Below, piece by piece: positions 1 through 7,718 of a stretch of 64,000 bases of DNA. The first letter of the stretch is position 1, and each line of letters starts with the position of its first letter. Source of the stretch: Acinetobacter sp. 10FS3-1. Lineage in GTDB: Bacteria; Pseudomonadota; Gammaproteobacteria; Pseudomonadales; Moraxellaceae. The stretch covers positions 331,495 through 395,494 of the forward strand of contig NZ_CP039144.1 of assembly GCF_013343215.1 (NCBI RefSeq). Reading direction: 5' to 3'. Both the position numbers and the translations under genes were made by a program. A model generated the notes under the pieces. It did not search any database and was not told where the DNA came from. It saw nothing but the letters and a program-made list of their open reading frames with translations.

Positions 1-1
1 T

Positions 2-235
2 GAAAGAGGTCTAACACTTTCTGGTGGTGAACGACAAAGAATATCAATTGCAAGAGCTTTATATGAATCACCTCTATTTCTTTTATTAGATGAAGCAAGT
101 TCCAGTCTAGATGAGGATACAGAAGCAGATATAATGGATAATCTAAGAAAAATTAGCAATGAAACAAATATTATAGCAATTACACATAATTTAAATCTTA
201 TAAACAGCCAAGATAATGTAGTAAAGTTAAATTAA
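2..235 (+). CDS. Lasso-peptide ABC exporter, C-terminal end (McjD-like), truncated by window start
   Basis: The visible 77 residues are the end of an ABC ATPase domain. They show the signature LSGGERQR, a Walker B stretch LFLLLDEASSSLD, and the switch histidine in AITH. It lies directly upstream of a lasso precursor, cyclase and protease gene, so it is most likely the McjD-type exporter that pumps out the mature peptide and gives self-immunity. The membrane domain lies outside the window, so substrate assignment rests only on context. There is no promoter-free read-through into the next gene: a separate promoter lies at 303-331. Confidence 0.8.
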   Translation, partial: ERGLTLSGGERQRISIARALYESPLFLLLDEASSSLDEDTEADIMDNLRKISNETNIIAITHNLNLINSQDNVVKLN

Positions 236-302
236 CGTGTAATAATTTTTTACATTATTTAGTGTTGAAAATCAATAAGCTGCGATTACTGGTAATATTC
301 AC

Positions 303-331
303 TTGATCTTTATTTTTCCTGATGGTATAAA
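303..331 (+). promoter_or_regulatory. Sigma-70 type promoter of the lasso precursor gene
   Basis: TTGATC at 303-308 and TATAAA at 326-331 are separated by exactly 17 bases. The ribosome binding site AAGGA at 358-362 precedes the ATG at 370. This gives the precursor its own promoter, independent of the transporter gene. Confidence 0.6.
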
Positions 332-369
332 AAATATTCAATTTAATGTTTGTTTATAAGGAAATCACT

Positions 370-495
370 ATGAAAAAGTTTCTAAATATGATTAAACGTG
401 ACAAAAAACTAGCTTCTATTAAAGCAAGTAGTAATGTAAATGGTAAACCAGGCGGTTCAATTGTAGAAGGCAGCTTCTCAGTTTGGAAGCGATAA
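370..495 (+). CDS. Lasso peptide precursor (41 aa)
   Basis: This short gene encodes a 41-residue peptide, too short for usual ORF calling. A basic leader (residues 1-24) is followed by a probable core at Gly25: GKPGGSIVEGSFSVWKR. Gly1 and Glu9 of the core are correctly spaced for a nine-residue isopeptide ring. The eight-residue tail carries Phe and Trp that could act as steric locks. The leader has Val at position -2, where most lasso leaders have Thr. The start has a good RBS (AAGGA) and a promoter at 303-331. The next two genes encode the lasso cyclase and the leader peptidase, which makes the assignment strong. The exact ring and cleavage point are inference. Confidence 0.85.
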   Translation: MKKFLNMIKRDKKLASIKASSNVNGKPGGSIVEGSFSVWKR

Positions 496-516
496 TTAAT
501 AATTTCATTAAATGAT

Positions 517-555
517 AAATGTAGTACATTAAGCAATTAATGTACTACATTTTTT
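517..555 (+). terminator. Strong intrinsic terminator/attenuator between precursor and processing genes
   Basis: A near-perfect 16-bp stem closes on a GCAA tetraloop (533-536) and is followed by a short T run. It sits 22 bases after the precursor stop. It probably lets the precursor mRNA outnumber the cyclase and protease message. The ATG at 540 lies inside the right arm, which argues against it as the start of the next gene. Confidence 0.8.
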
Positions 556-569
556 GTAGAATATATAAA

Positions 570-1925
570 ATGTTAAAATCAATTACATTAGAAGATCTGG
601 AAAGCAATTCAAGTAATATTAATATATTTAATTTAAAATTATTAAGACTTGATAATTTAATAACTATTGAAAATCCATACAACTCCAATACTTTATATTT
701 TATTAATTTTGATTATCATGTAATAATAATTTCTGATTCTTTTTTTGAATTTGATGATTTTAAAATTGATATTAATGGAGTGGATGAGTCAATTTTAGAT
801 CACTTTAATTCAAATTCAGTTTTCTTTAAAAATTACCATACTTTAGCTCATGGTTTTAAAATTGTATTTGATTTAAATAATGGTAGCTATATTAAATCTA
901 GAATTAATAACAATTTATTAATAAGTAAAAACCCCGTGAAATGCCTTCACAATACTTTAAGGTATATTGAAAAGGATAATATAGCTGTTAGCTTCTCTGG
1001 AGGGTTAGACTCAACTATTCTTTTGTATTCTTTAAAAGATCTTTATCCAGATAAGAATATTGTTGCTTTTAATTGGTATAATAAAGGAACTTCAAATAAT
1101 GATTTATTTGAATCCAGAAAAATATGTAAAAAGTTAAATATTAAACTTATAGAAATAGAAATATCTCCAGAAATTTTATTCACTGATTTGGATATTAACA
1201 AACATTTTATACCTCCATATCCATCAACTTATATAAGTTATTTAGGTTTTATAGAAAAATATATCTCAATTCTTGATGATTATTTTAATGAACAACCGTT
1301 TACTATAGTTAATGGTCATGGGGGAGATCAAATATTTTATGAAGATATACCATTAGAAATATTTAGTTTGAAAAATATAATAAAATATAAATCAAAAATT
1401 AAGGATTATATTGAACTTTATTCCTTAAATTATTTTTCTTTTTTTAAAAGTATTGCTAATCGAAAATTCAATTTTAAAGAATATAAAGAGAAACTTATTA
1501 ATGATACATTGTATCAAACATCTACTACTTTTATTAAATTGCCTCAGCATATAAATTTTTTCTATCCTTTTACTTCAGAAGAGATGATTACGTGCATGGG
1601 AGATGTAGATATTTTTTATACATTCAATAATAAGTATTCCCGATATAATATTAGGAAATCCTTTTCAATTCATTATAATTCGAATGACTTTTATCGGATT
1701 AATAAAGGTCATATGACTGGTGCCTATCAGTATGCACTAAAGACTCATGAGGATAAAATTTTAAAAAGTATTAAAACTGGGAGGTTACAAGAATTAAAAA
1801 TTGTAGATCTGGATTTATTAATTGAAAAATTTAAATTAACTTCTATTGGAGTTAATGGGTTTGATCCGGTGTTATTTTATGTGATTAATTTTGAAAATAT
1901 TTTAAATGCTATTAAGGATGTTTAG
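570..1925 (+). CDS. Lasso cyclase, asparagine-synthetase-like (McjC-type)
   Basis: This enzyme adenylates the ring Asp/Glu side chain of the leader-free core and closes the isopeptide bond. The PP-loop SGGLDS (residues 143-148) binds ATP, and NGHGGDQIF (from residue 248) is the second asparagine-synthase-B motif. Length (451 aa) is a little under that of McjC. I chose ATG 570 because the upstream in-frame ATG at 540 lies in the terminator stem. The 3' end overlaps the next gene in the sequence ATGTTTAG, which suggests translational coupling. Base composition is extremely AT-rich compared with genes after 5 kb, a sign of separate origin. Confidence 0.88.
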   Translation: MLKSITLEDLESNSSNINIFNLKLLRLDNLITIENPYNSNTLYFINFDYHVIIISDSFFEFDDFKIDINGVDESILDHFNSNSVFFKNYHTLAHGFKIVFDLNNGSYIKSRINNNLLISKNPVKCLHNTLRYIEKDNIAVSFSGGLDSTILLYSLKDLYPDKNIVAFNWYNKGTSNNDLFESRKICKKLNIKLIEIEISPEILFTDLDINKHFIPPYPSTYISYLGFIEKYISILDDYFNEQPFTIVNGHGGDQIFYEDIPLEIFSLKNIIKYKSKIKDYIELYSLNYFSFFKSIANRKFNFKEYKEKLINDTLYQTSTTFIKLPQHINFFYPFTSEEMITCMGDVDIFYTFNNKYSRYNIRKSFSIHYNSNDFYRINKGHMTGAYQYALKTHEDKILKSIKTGRLQELKIVDLDLLIEKFKLTSIGVNGFDPVLFYVINFENILNAIKDV

Positions 1926-2595
1926 TTTGAAATATTATAAATTTAAAAAGGATTACTATCCTATAATTATTGAAGATGAATTAGTAGTTTTAGATATATG
2001 TTCTAACAATTTCTTCTTTTTTGATAAGAATGAGTCGTTAGAGATATTAAATATAACCAGTTCAGTACATCCTTTCATTCCAGATCATCTATCATTTTTC
2101 TTTGAAAAATCTAAGTTATCTTTAGAAATTATAGCTTTTGATGAAATTAATGGTATTGATAACTATAGCTGGTCTGACGTTAAGTTTTTTAGAAAAGACA
2201 CAAATCTAAAAATCAGTATTTATGACAAAAGTTTAATTATTTTTTTATATTTTGCTTTTCAAATAAATAAAAATAGTTTTTTTAAATATAAAATAAACTT
2301 ATTAAATTTCATAAAAAGATTTTTAGAAAAACCCTCAAGTATAAATATTAATTATGCTAACAGTGCTGCTAACTATATACATGATATTTCTAAATATCTG
2401 CCATTTAGATTAAAGTGTTTAGAATTTTCATTCATATTAACAGCCTTTTTATATCTTAAAAGAATTAATTGCACAATGCATATAGGAGTGCAAAAGTATG
2501 ATTTTTTATCCCACGCTTGGGTATCTATTGAAAATGATATTATAAGCGATTCTCCTCATCTTTCAGATAATTTAGCAATTATTTTGTCTATATAA
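1918..2595 (+). CDS. Lasso leader peptidase (McjB-type, transglutaminase-like fold)
   Basis: This cysteine protease removes the leader peptide. The C-terminal half carries the Cys-His-Asp triad: Cys167 (FRLKCLEF), His199 (SHAWVS) and Asp211. The gaps between them (32 and 12 residues) equal those I recall for McjB of microcin J25. The N-terminal 90 residues are the expected place for the leader-recognition (RRE-like) domain, as in fused proteobacterial B proteins. The start at 1918 overlaps the cyclase stop; an in-frame ATG at 1906 is the alternative. The order here is D-A-C-B, not the A-B-C-D of the mcj cluster. Confidence 0.85.
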   Translation: MFSLKYYKFKKDYYPIIIEDELVVLDICSNNFFFFDKNESLEILNITSSVHPFIPDHLSFFFEKSKLSLEIIAFDEINGIDNYSWSDVKFFRKDTNLKISIYDKSLIIFLYFAFQINKNSFFKYKINLLNFIKRFLEKPSSININYANSAANYIHDISKYLPFRLKCLEFSFILTAFLYLKRINCTMHIGVQKYDFLSHAWVSIENDIISDSPHLSDNLAIILSI

Positions 2596-2640
2596 TTTGC
2601 ATTAAGGATAAGAAATTAACTTGATAAAAGTTATTGACCA

Positions 2641-2666
2641 AAAAAACCACTTTGCAGTGGTTTTTT
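2641..2666 (+). terminator. Intrinsic terminator of the lasso operon
   Basis: An 11-bp stem (ACCACT / AGTGGT core, A/T flanks) with loop TTGC and a T run lies 46 bases after the peptidase stop. A lone sequence matching the DnaA box TTATCCACA follows at 2734-2742, too isolated to call an origin. Confidence 0.8.
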
Positions 2667-2777
2667 ATATTAATCGGTCCAATATCTTTAATTTACACAA
2701 AGATTTACCCCAGGGCAAAGGCTTCGCAAAGACTTATCCACACCCATTGTGTACAAATGATTTTCTTAAAGAAGATC

Positions 2778-3648
2778 GGCTTTGTTGAATAAACATTCAA
2801 AAGTTGATTTCTCCCCAATCCATTCAAATTTAAGTGACAACTTGGGTGTGAGGTCTACCTAATTCCGTAAATCTATTCAGAACTGCCACACGCGCATGAA
2901 TCTCATTGACTTGGCTTTGAAAATTTCTCGCACTGAGTTTATCCCCCAATAATTTGCTGCAATGCATCTTGGTTTCAACCAAACTTCGGCGATGATAGCC
3001 TGACCATTTTTTCCATAGAGTTCTGCCTAAATGTTTAACCGTTTGAAGTAACTCATTTCGTTCTATAAGTACTTGTGAATCACTGATATTATTTGTCGTA
3101 AGCTGAACAGCCCGTATTTGCAGTGTTTCAGCATCTATACCAATATGCAGTTTACGCCATTGCCGACGGTATTCAGGCTGATGTTTCTTACGCTTCCATT
3201 CGCCTTCACCTAAAAATTTTAAACCCGTAGAGTCGACGAGTAGGTGTAACCCATCACGACTTTTTTGATAGCTTATCGCAATATCAATATGCTTTTGTTG
3301 TCTACAGAGGGTAGAGTAATCTGGTGCTGTCCAATTCAGGCCACAGAGTTTAATCAGGCTTTGAGCAAAGCCTGTGACTATACGTAAAGAAAGACGGAAT
3401 AGAGATTTGATCATTAAACAGCATTGAATCGCTGTATCGGAATAAGTTTGATTTCGACCGTGCTTGCCTTGTGGTTGCGCATACCATTGGGTCTTAGGAT
3501 CAAACCAGATTGAAATTTTTCCTCGCTTGATTAAAGCTTGGTTATACGAGGACCAATTAGTTGTACGGTAGATTTTAGGCGTGGGCTTATTCATTTGAGC
3601 ATTATATTGCTGAAGAAGCCCTTAGAGATAGGTTTGTGCAACAAAGCC
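2778..3648 (-). mobile_element. IS5-family insertion sequence, internal deletion derivative
   Basis: The ends are inverted repeats that begin GGCTTTGTTG on both sides (2778 reading right, 3648 reading left). The element is 871 bp. It encodes a single transposase on the minus strand with an in-frame internal deletion. I see no matching direct repeat in the bases flanking the two ends, so it probably did not arrive by simple insertion at this place, or one flank was later deleted. A related but distinct copy starts at 63828 in the opposite orientation. Confidence 0.85.
2830..3594 (-). pseudogene. IS5-family transposase with central deletion
   Basis: The N-terminus (MNKPTPKIYRTTNWSSYN) and the C-terminus with the catalytic Glu region (RSLVETKMHC) are intact. 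The first catalytic Asp is in LLVDSTGLKF. The segment that should carry the second catalytic Asp (the DGAYDT motif in intact relatives, from memory) is missing: DSQVL runs straight into ERNELLQTV. About 55 residues are lost in frame, which fits 254 aa against roughly 308 for the family. Lacking one member of the DDE triad, it should be inactive unless complemented in trans. Confidence 0.8.
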
Positions 3649-3914
3649 GCCTAATTGATGAAAGATACTCTAATGAAGTTGATATTCGTAAAATCTATTT
3701 TTGCAAGTTTGAAAATAAAAACAAAGATACTCCTAGCGTAGTATTTCAAGTTTTAGGTCCAGAAAATACTAACTTTCTGGCTAACTATAACTTAGAAGAA
3801 TGGGGTATTAATGTCCGTTGGAAGACTAATAAAAAAAATAGGAAAGATTTAGAAAGGATTCACGAGCATGTTTTGCAGTTGCTTAATGTATGGAATGTAT
3901 CGTCAAAGCAATAA
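3649..3914 (+). pseudogene. 3' fragment of an unknown gene cut by the IS5 element
   Basis: The reading frame continues from the IS end to a stop at 3914. A GTG at 3636 inside the IS terminus gives a nominal start, but no proper RBS is visible, so the true 5' end was probably removed. The peptide includes FENKNKDTPSVVFQVLGPEN and a basic C-terminus. I do not recognise the family. It could be expressed as a short fusion from the IS end, but that is speculative. Confidence 0.45.
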
Positions 3915-3956
3915 AAACCACTTTGTGTAAATTGTATTTAAAAATTTAGGTTAAAA

Positions 3957-4212
3957 ATGTCTATCCAATTAAATTCTAACTTACTCAAGCACCTGGATTG
4001 AACAGTTTGAGTTCACGGACCAGACATTAAGCTTGGCAGAGCTGCTAGAAAAGCATGCAATTCAGAGTACAGATAGCAATGATAACTTCTCAGCACCATC
4101 ACAATTAACTGGAAACGTGACGGTTACAAGTCAAAAAATCCCTGTTCTCACAAATCAAAAGTTTATCAATAGTCTTGACGACTTGATTAATGCCAACGCA
4201 TTCATTGTGTAA
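3957..4212 (+). pseudogene. Small gene with an early frameshift
   Basis: An ATG at 3957 opens 14 codons (MSIQLNSNLLKHLD) and stops. A second frame then runs without interruption through WIEQFEFTDQTLSLAELLEK to a stop at 4212, followed at once by a good terminator. Together the two pieces would make a normal protein of about 84 residues, so a single indel near 3998 has probably broken it. The function is unknown. No homologue is recognised. Confidence 0.5.
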
Positions 4213-4230
4213 ATGTGAATTTGAATGAGC

Positions 4231-4261
4231 AAAAAGCTCTGATTCGTTCAGGGCTTTTTTT
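4231..4261 (+). terminator. Intrinsic terminator
   Basis: The stem AAAGCTCTGA / TTCAGGGCTTT is followed by a T run and lies 19 bases after the stop of the frameshifted gene, which supports that gene once being real. Confidence 0.75.
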
Positions 4262-4462
4262 GTATAAAAGTATCGAATTAAGGTGTGAAGTGACTAACCT
4301 AAGTTCAGATTCTAATTCTCATAGTCAAATTCTAATAATTAGGTAGTCAATGCAGTAGGTGAGAGCAAGATAAATATGAACTTATTGTTTAGTACACTTC
4401 GTTTAACATAATCCTTAGTCGGGGTAATTGGGTATTTATCCAGATCCCATATTTTATAAGGG

Positions 4463-4767
4463 TTTTCTCGGTGTATTACACCGAGAAAAATGATTTTGCA
4501 TAATAATTATTTTATAAATTTTCTCTCACCAAAACTTTAGGAATTAAATTCTTTGATAAAAATTCCGATGTATTACACCGGCAAAATGGATTCCAGAAAC
4601 TTTGTTTGACCAATGCGCTAAGTCTTGATCAGTATCGGTGTATTACACCGGCAAAAATGGTTACGTTGGCTCGTAAATTGAATAATGAACAGAATTTGTT
4701 TGACTGTTGTTTGACTGGATACCAGATTAAATGATGATCTAGGCTTAATTATCGGTGTAATACACCG
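4463..4767. repeat. Four-copy palindromic repeat array (core CGGTGTA-N-TACACCG)
   Basis: Copies are centred at 4476, 4573, 4643 and 4760. The first is a perfect 27-bp palindrome with arms TTTTCTCGGTGTA. The second has one mismatch; the third and fourth are perfect over 15 bp. Copies one to three are also followed by a similar tail (G-C/A-AAAAATG). The array occupies most of a gene-free stretch from 4270 to 5187. It could be a set of protein-binding sites (partition, replication or operator), or a multi-hairpin RNA if transcribed. Nothing else convincing was seen in this gap apart from the leftward promoter-like motif at 4898-4926. Confidence 0.75.
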
Positions 4768-4897
4768 TGAAATCATAGATTTAGGCTTTTTGATTGGTTG
4801 CTGATATTTATGCAAATATCAATTATTCAGCTTTTTGGCAGAAATTGCAGTTTTGAAGCCTGATTTTAGTCACATTTTATATACACTTTATTGCAGT

Positions 4898-4926
4898 TTG
4901 AATCCTTTAAATATGGCATAAGTCAA
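4898..4926 (-). promoter_or_regulatory. Leftward copy of the shared TTGACTTATGCCAT promoter motif
   Basis: Read on the minus strand, TTGACTTATGCCATATTT starts at 4926. The match to the other copies covers the -35 and the first half of the spacer. The -10 is poor (ATTCAA at 17 bp). If active, it would transcribe leftward through the palindrome array. Confidence 0.4.
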
Positions 4927-5187
4927 TGCGCTTTCTTGTAGCAAGTTCAACCTTTAAAATACCTCTAAATGCTTGTATATAAAGGTTTTTAGTATTATTT
5001 GTGATTAAGTTTTATCTTGATTTTCATGTACAGTTCATGCAATGGATACTTGCAAGTTCTTATCTTTTATCTTGATAAAGAATATATCGTGACTGTATGT
5101 TCTATGAATTAGTTAAAAAGCTTTTTATAATAGGTCTTAATGCAATTAGCCAAATGCCATATTTGGTGCAATTATTGGTGAATTTAT

Positions 5188-6276
5188 ATGTCTGAAACAC
5201 AGCTTAATAATGATAGTCAGGATGATGCTCAAAGTACGTCTAAACGTACTGGTGTCAAGTCTGGCAACTCATTAAAAAATAAGATTAGTGAGATTAAAGA
5301 AAAAGCTAAAAAAGATATAGCTGATTTGAAAGATGCTCAGGTTCCATTAAAGAAAGAAATCCGGGCAAAAATTTATGAAATTAATCGCCGTATTAAAGCC
5401 CTTAATATCGCAATTGAGCAAAATCTAACTCAGATCGCAGAGTTAAAGAATAGCCCTGCTGATTCAATCATACTGCCTAAGTATGCTATCAAGATCAAGA
5501 AGCTCGACAACCAGAATCACGCTGCTGTGATTAAAGTGTATGAAGATATTGTCCTTGAGCATAACAAAGCGATTGAAGAACTAGATCGTCTGTATGGCGA
5601 GAAAGTTGCGTTGATTAATACCAAAGCTGATAAGCAGATTGAGACTGAACGTAAAAATGATATTCAGCGTAAAAAGAACCAAGCTGCTAAAGCGAAGGCA
5701 AAAAATCAAGCTGCTGCCAAAGCCAAGCGCGAAGCTCGCCAAAAAGCAAAGGAAGAGGAACGCGAATCTGGTCTAGCTGTATTGCGTCAGCACTTACCTA
5801 TTCATCAGTCTGCACCGATCACAAACCTTTCTGATTTGCCTAAAGAGCTGTCAGGCTTGTTCCAGGTGTTAGACCAGAAGTTTAAGATCGTAAATGATGA
5901 AAATTTAGTGTCTAAGCTCGTGGCAGCGAAAACAGTAAATAAATACCTTTCTGTCATTCGTCAAACGATGGTAGATGCAATTGGTGGCGTACCCCCTGCT
6001 GACTTGCTTCTGGTTAGCTTTGAAGAGCTTTTGGATAATGTATATGACTTCTCGTTGCATGTATTTAAAAACCGCCGTATTGAGCGTTTAGCTACGCAGT
6101 ATGGGTTTGTTAAGAAGCCACAATCAGCGAACCTTACATTGCGCGTTAATCTGAACGATAATCAGAAAGAAGCTGTCTTGAAAGACATGGATATGTTCTT
6201 TGCTGATCTTAGCCAAAAAGGATTCTGTTCATACATTTTTGATGCACAGCATAATGCCCTATTCAAAGCTGTATAA
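5188..6276 (+). CDS. Unknown lysine-rich coiled-coil protein (362 aa)
   Basis: The N-terminal 40 residues are polar and probably disordered. Residues from about 45 to 195 are strongly charged and helical, with heptad-like KEIRAKIYEINRRIKALN and an Ala/Lys-rich stretch (AKAKAKNQAAAKAKREAR). The last 160 residues look like a compact domain. There is no signal peptide or membrane segment. A -10 TATAAT at 5126 and a small hairpin (CCAAAT-GCCAT-ATTTGG, 5150-5166) flanked by TGCAATTA repeats lie in the leader. It follows the palindrome array, so a DNA-binding or structural plasmid role is possible but unproven. I do not recognise the family. Confidence 0.8.
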   Translation: MSETQLNNDSQDDAQSTSKRTGVKSGNSLKNKISEIKEKAKKDIADLKDAQVPLKKEIRAKIYEINRRIKALNIAIEQNLTQIAELKNSPADSIILPKYAIKIKKLDNQNHAAVIKVYEDIVLEHNKAIEELDRLYGEKVALINTKADKQIETERKNDIQRKKNQAAKAKAKNQAAAKAKREARQKAKEEERESGLAVLRQHLPIHQSAPITNLSDLPKELSGLFQVLDQKFKIVNDENLVSKLVAAKTVNKYLSVIRQTMVDAIGGVPPADLLLVSFEELLDNVYDFSLHVFKNRRIERLATQYGFVKKPQSANLTLRVNLNDNQKEAVLKDMDMFFADLSQKGFCSYIFDAQHNALFKAV

Positions 6277-6287
6277 TCGGTTCCATG

Positions 6288-6319
6288 AAAAAAGCCTATT
6301 CTAAAAATGGGCTTTTTTT
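6288..6319 (+). terminator. Intrinsic terminator
   Basis: AAAAAAGCC pairs with GGCTTTTTT around an 11-13 base loop, 12 bases after the coiled-coil gene, with a T run. Confidence 0.7.
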
Positions 6320-6468
6320 GTCTCAAAATTCTTATTGTCAGTTCCATTAATTAGTTAGAGTGAGTGAACATAAAGTCAATGTGTTACTAATTTAATTTCA
6401 CAGCAATAGATTAGATTAGTAACCGAAATAAGCAAGAGTGGCTTGCAGATTCCCACTAATAAGCACGA

Positions 6469-6789
6469 TTAGACCTGATAGACCTTACAATCGTTTTCGT
6501 ACTGATCGTCCACTATCATTGTTAAATTCTTTGGCTCTAGCTTGTAACCTATTTCACCAGTTTCCAAAATTGATTTAATTATAGCTTTAGCCTTGTTTGT
6601 TGCTTCTGCTATATCTCGATCTTTCCATTCAGGTTTGAAAGTGCTATCCCATTGATGAACAATATAGAGTTCATCATCATTACTTAAATCTTCATCAAAA
6701 ATTAGAACAGAATGAACAAGTAATTGATCACCCTTATAATTGGTTAAATCGCTCTTTTCTGCTTTAGAGAATGCAAATTTTAAATCCAT
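6469..6789 (-). CDS. Unknown small cytosolic protein (106 aa)
   Basis: This acidic protein begins MDLKFAFSKAEKSDLTNYKG. It is predicted soluble, has no signal peptide, and ends KVYQV. It stands alone with about 130 bases upstream before the next leftward gene. No family is recognised, and the neighbours give no clue beyond being small accessory genes of the same orientation. Confidence 0.6.
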   Translation of the reverse strand: MDLKFAFSKAEKSDLTNYKGDQLLVHSVLIFDEDLSNDDELYIVHQWDSTFKPEWKDRDIAEATNKAKAIIKSILETGEIGYKLEPKNLTMIVDDQYENDCKVYQV

Positions 6790-6920
6790 TGTGACCTCAC
6801 TCTAATCTATTTGTGTAAACTCTCATTTATTGGCGTAACTGACACTTATTTTTCACATCCGATTGATGTACGAGAATATAATAAAAAGTATCATACTAGC
6901 TTACTCTCAAGTCCTTGATT

Positions 6921-7118
6921 TTATTTACCACCCACAATTGAGTAATCCTGTTCTCTCCTTTTTTCCTGTTCTGCTAACTGTAGATTAGCCAGTGATTTGA
7001 TCATAACCGGTATCATTTCGGGGTCGATCTCTTCCCCACTGTACCAGTTATTCAGATGGTAAATTACATGGTGCAATTCATCATGCAAACCCTTGTCGGT
7101 TAGATCAGAAATTTTCAT
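6921..7118 (-). CDS. Unknown small protein (65 aa)
   Basis: The protein is a short helical acidic sequence beginning MKISDLTDKGLHDELHHVIY. A stretch of His/Asp/Glu residues near the start (HDELHH) could bind metal, but this is not a known motif to me. It starts 14 bases downstream of the stop of the membrane protein at 7133-7558, so the two are probably co-transcribed. An RBS-like GAGGTG lies upstream of the ATG. Confidence 0.6.
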   Translation of the reverse strand: MKISDLTDKGLHDELHHVIYHLNNWYSGEEIDPEMIPVMIKSLANLQLAEQEKRREQDYSIVGGK

Positions 7119-7132
7119 TTTTACACCTCAAA

Positions 7133-7558
7133 TTAGAAGATAGCTTTGATCGTAAAAATCAGCCAAAAAATTAAAGTTAATACAAGTGAAGTAATCATAG
7201 TCGCCGTGGCATCCAACCTTGCGGATAAGAGTTCATGCTTCTTGCGATATTCGATACGCTCTTCTGGACTACCCTTAATATCTTCGGAAAATTTACTCAG
7301 GATATCGAAAATACTGTTCTCTTTTGAGCTGTATCCAGTGGCTAAGGCATCACGTTTTACATGGGTTATAGCCATTTTAAGGAAAATTACATTAATGACT
7401 ACACTAATAGAAAATAACCCGGCTGTTTCAAGATCACCGGTATAACCACATAGGTATGAACCCCAAATTGCCAGATTCAAAATCAGAAGCAAAAACTTAT
7501 TGAGTTTGTTTGTTCGGAGGTATCCCCTCGCTTCTACCCCTGCCCTATTCTCGCTCAT
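7133..7558 (-). CDS. Unknown membrane protein (141 aa)
   Basis: There are three probable transmembrane segments: around residues 21-40 (FLLLILNLAIWGSYLCGY), 46-63 (AGLFSISVVINVIFLKMA), and 118-139 (ATMITSLVLTLIFWLIF). A charged loop with EERIEYRKKHE lies between the second and third. It is the first gene of a probable two-gene leftward unit with 6921-7118. I do not recognise the family. Confidence 0.65.
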   Translation of the reverse strand: MSENRAGVEARGYLRTNKLNKFLLLILNLAIWGSYLCGYTGDLETAGLFSISVVINVIFLKMAITHVKRDALATGYSSKENSIFDILSKFSEDIKGSPEERIEYRKKHELLSARLDATATMITSLVLTLIFWLIFTIKAIF

Positions 7559-7633
7559 TTATCAATCCAATTTATTAAGAGATATCTCATTCATTACTGA
7601 GACTAATTTACACATGAAAATTGGCATAGGTCA

Positions 7634-7670
7634 ACATAAAAAATGGAGCACCCAAAATAGGTGCTCCATT
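7634..7670 (-). terminator. Intrinsic terminator for the leftward gene at 7719-8021
   Basis: GGAGCACC pairs with GGTGCTCC. Read leftward, the stem is followed by ATTTTTTATG. It lies about 50 bases after the stop of the leftward ORF and so supports that ORF as a transcribed gene. A second small hairpin (TTGCCA / TGGCAA, about 7679-7700) lies between. Confidence 0.75.
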
Positions 7671-7718
7671 CAAAAAAGTTGCCAAGCCTAAACCTGGCAA
7701 CAAGGGCTGATTAAACTC

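Noticed and set aside
2734..2742. DnaA box TTATCCACA
   Set aside because: It is a single copy without iterons or a rep gene nearby; it can occur by chance.
4388..4425. Possible XerC/XerD (pdif) site around ACTTCGTTTAACATAATCC
   Set aside because: It contains the XerD-like half TTTAACATAA and a TTCG, but the opposite half-site is not present at the required six-base spacing.
4618..4815. 65-codon leftward ORF across the palindrome array
   Set aside because: It runs through the repeats, lacks an RBS and has no protein-like composition; a repeat array is a better explanation.
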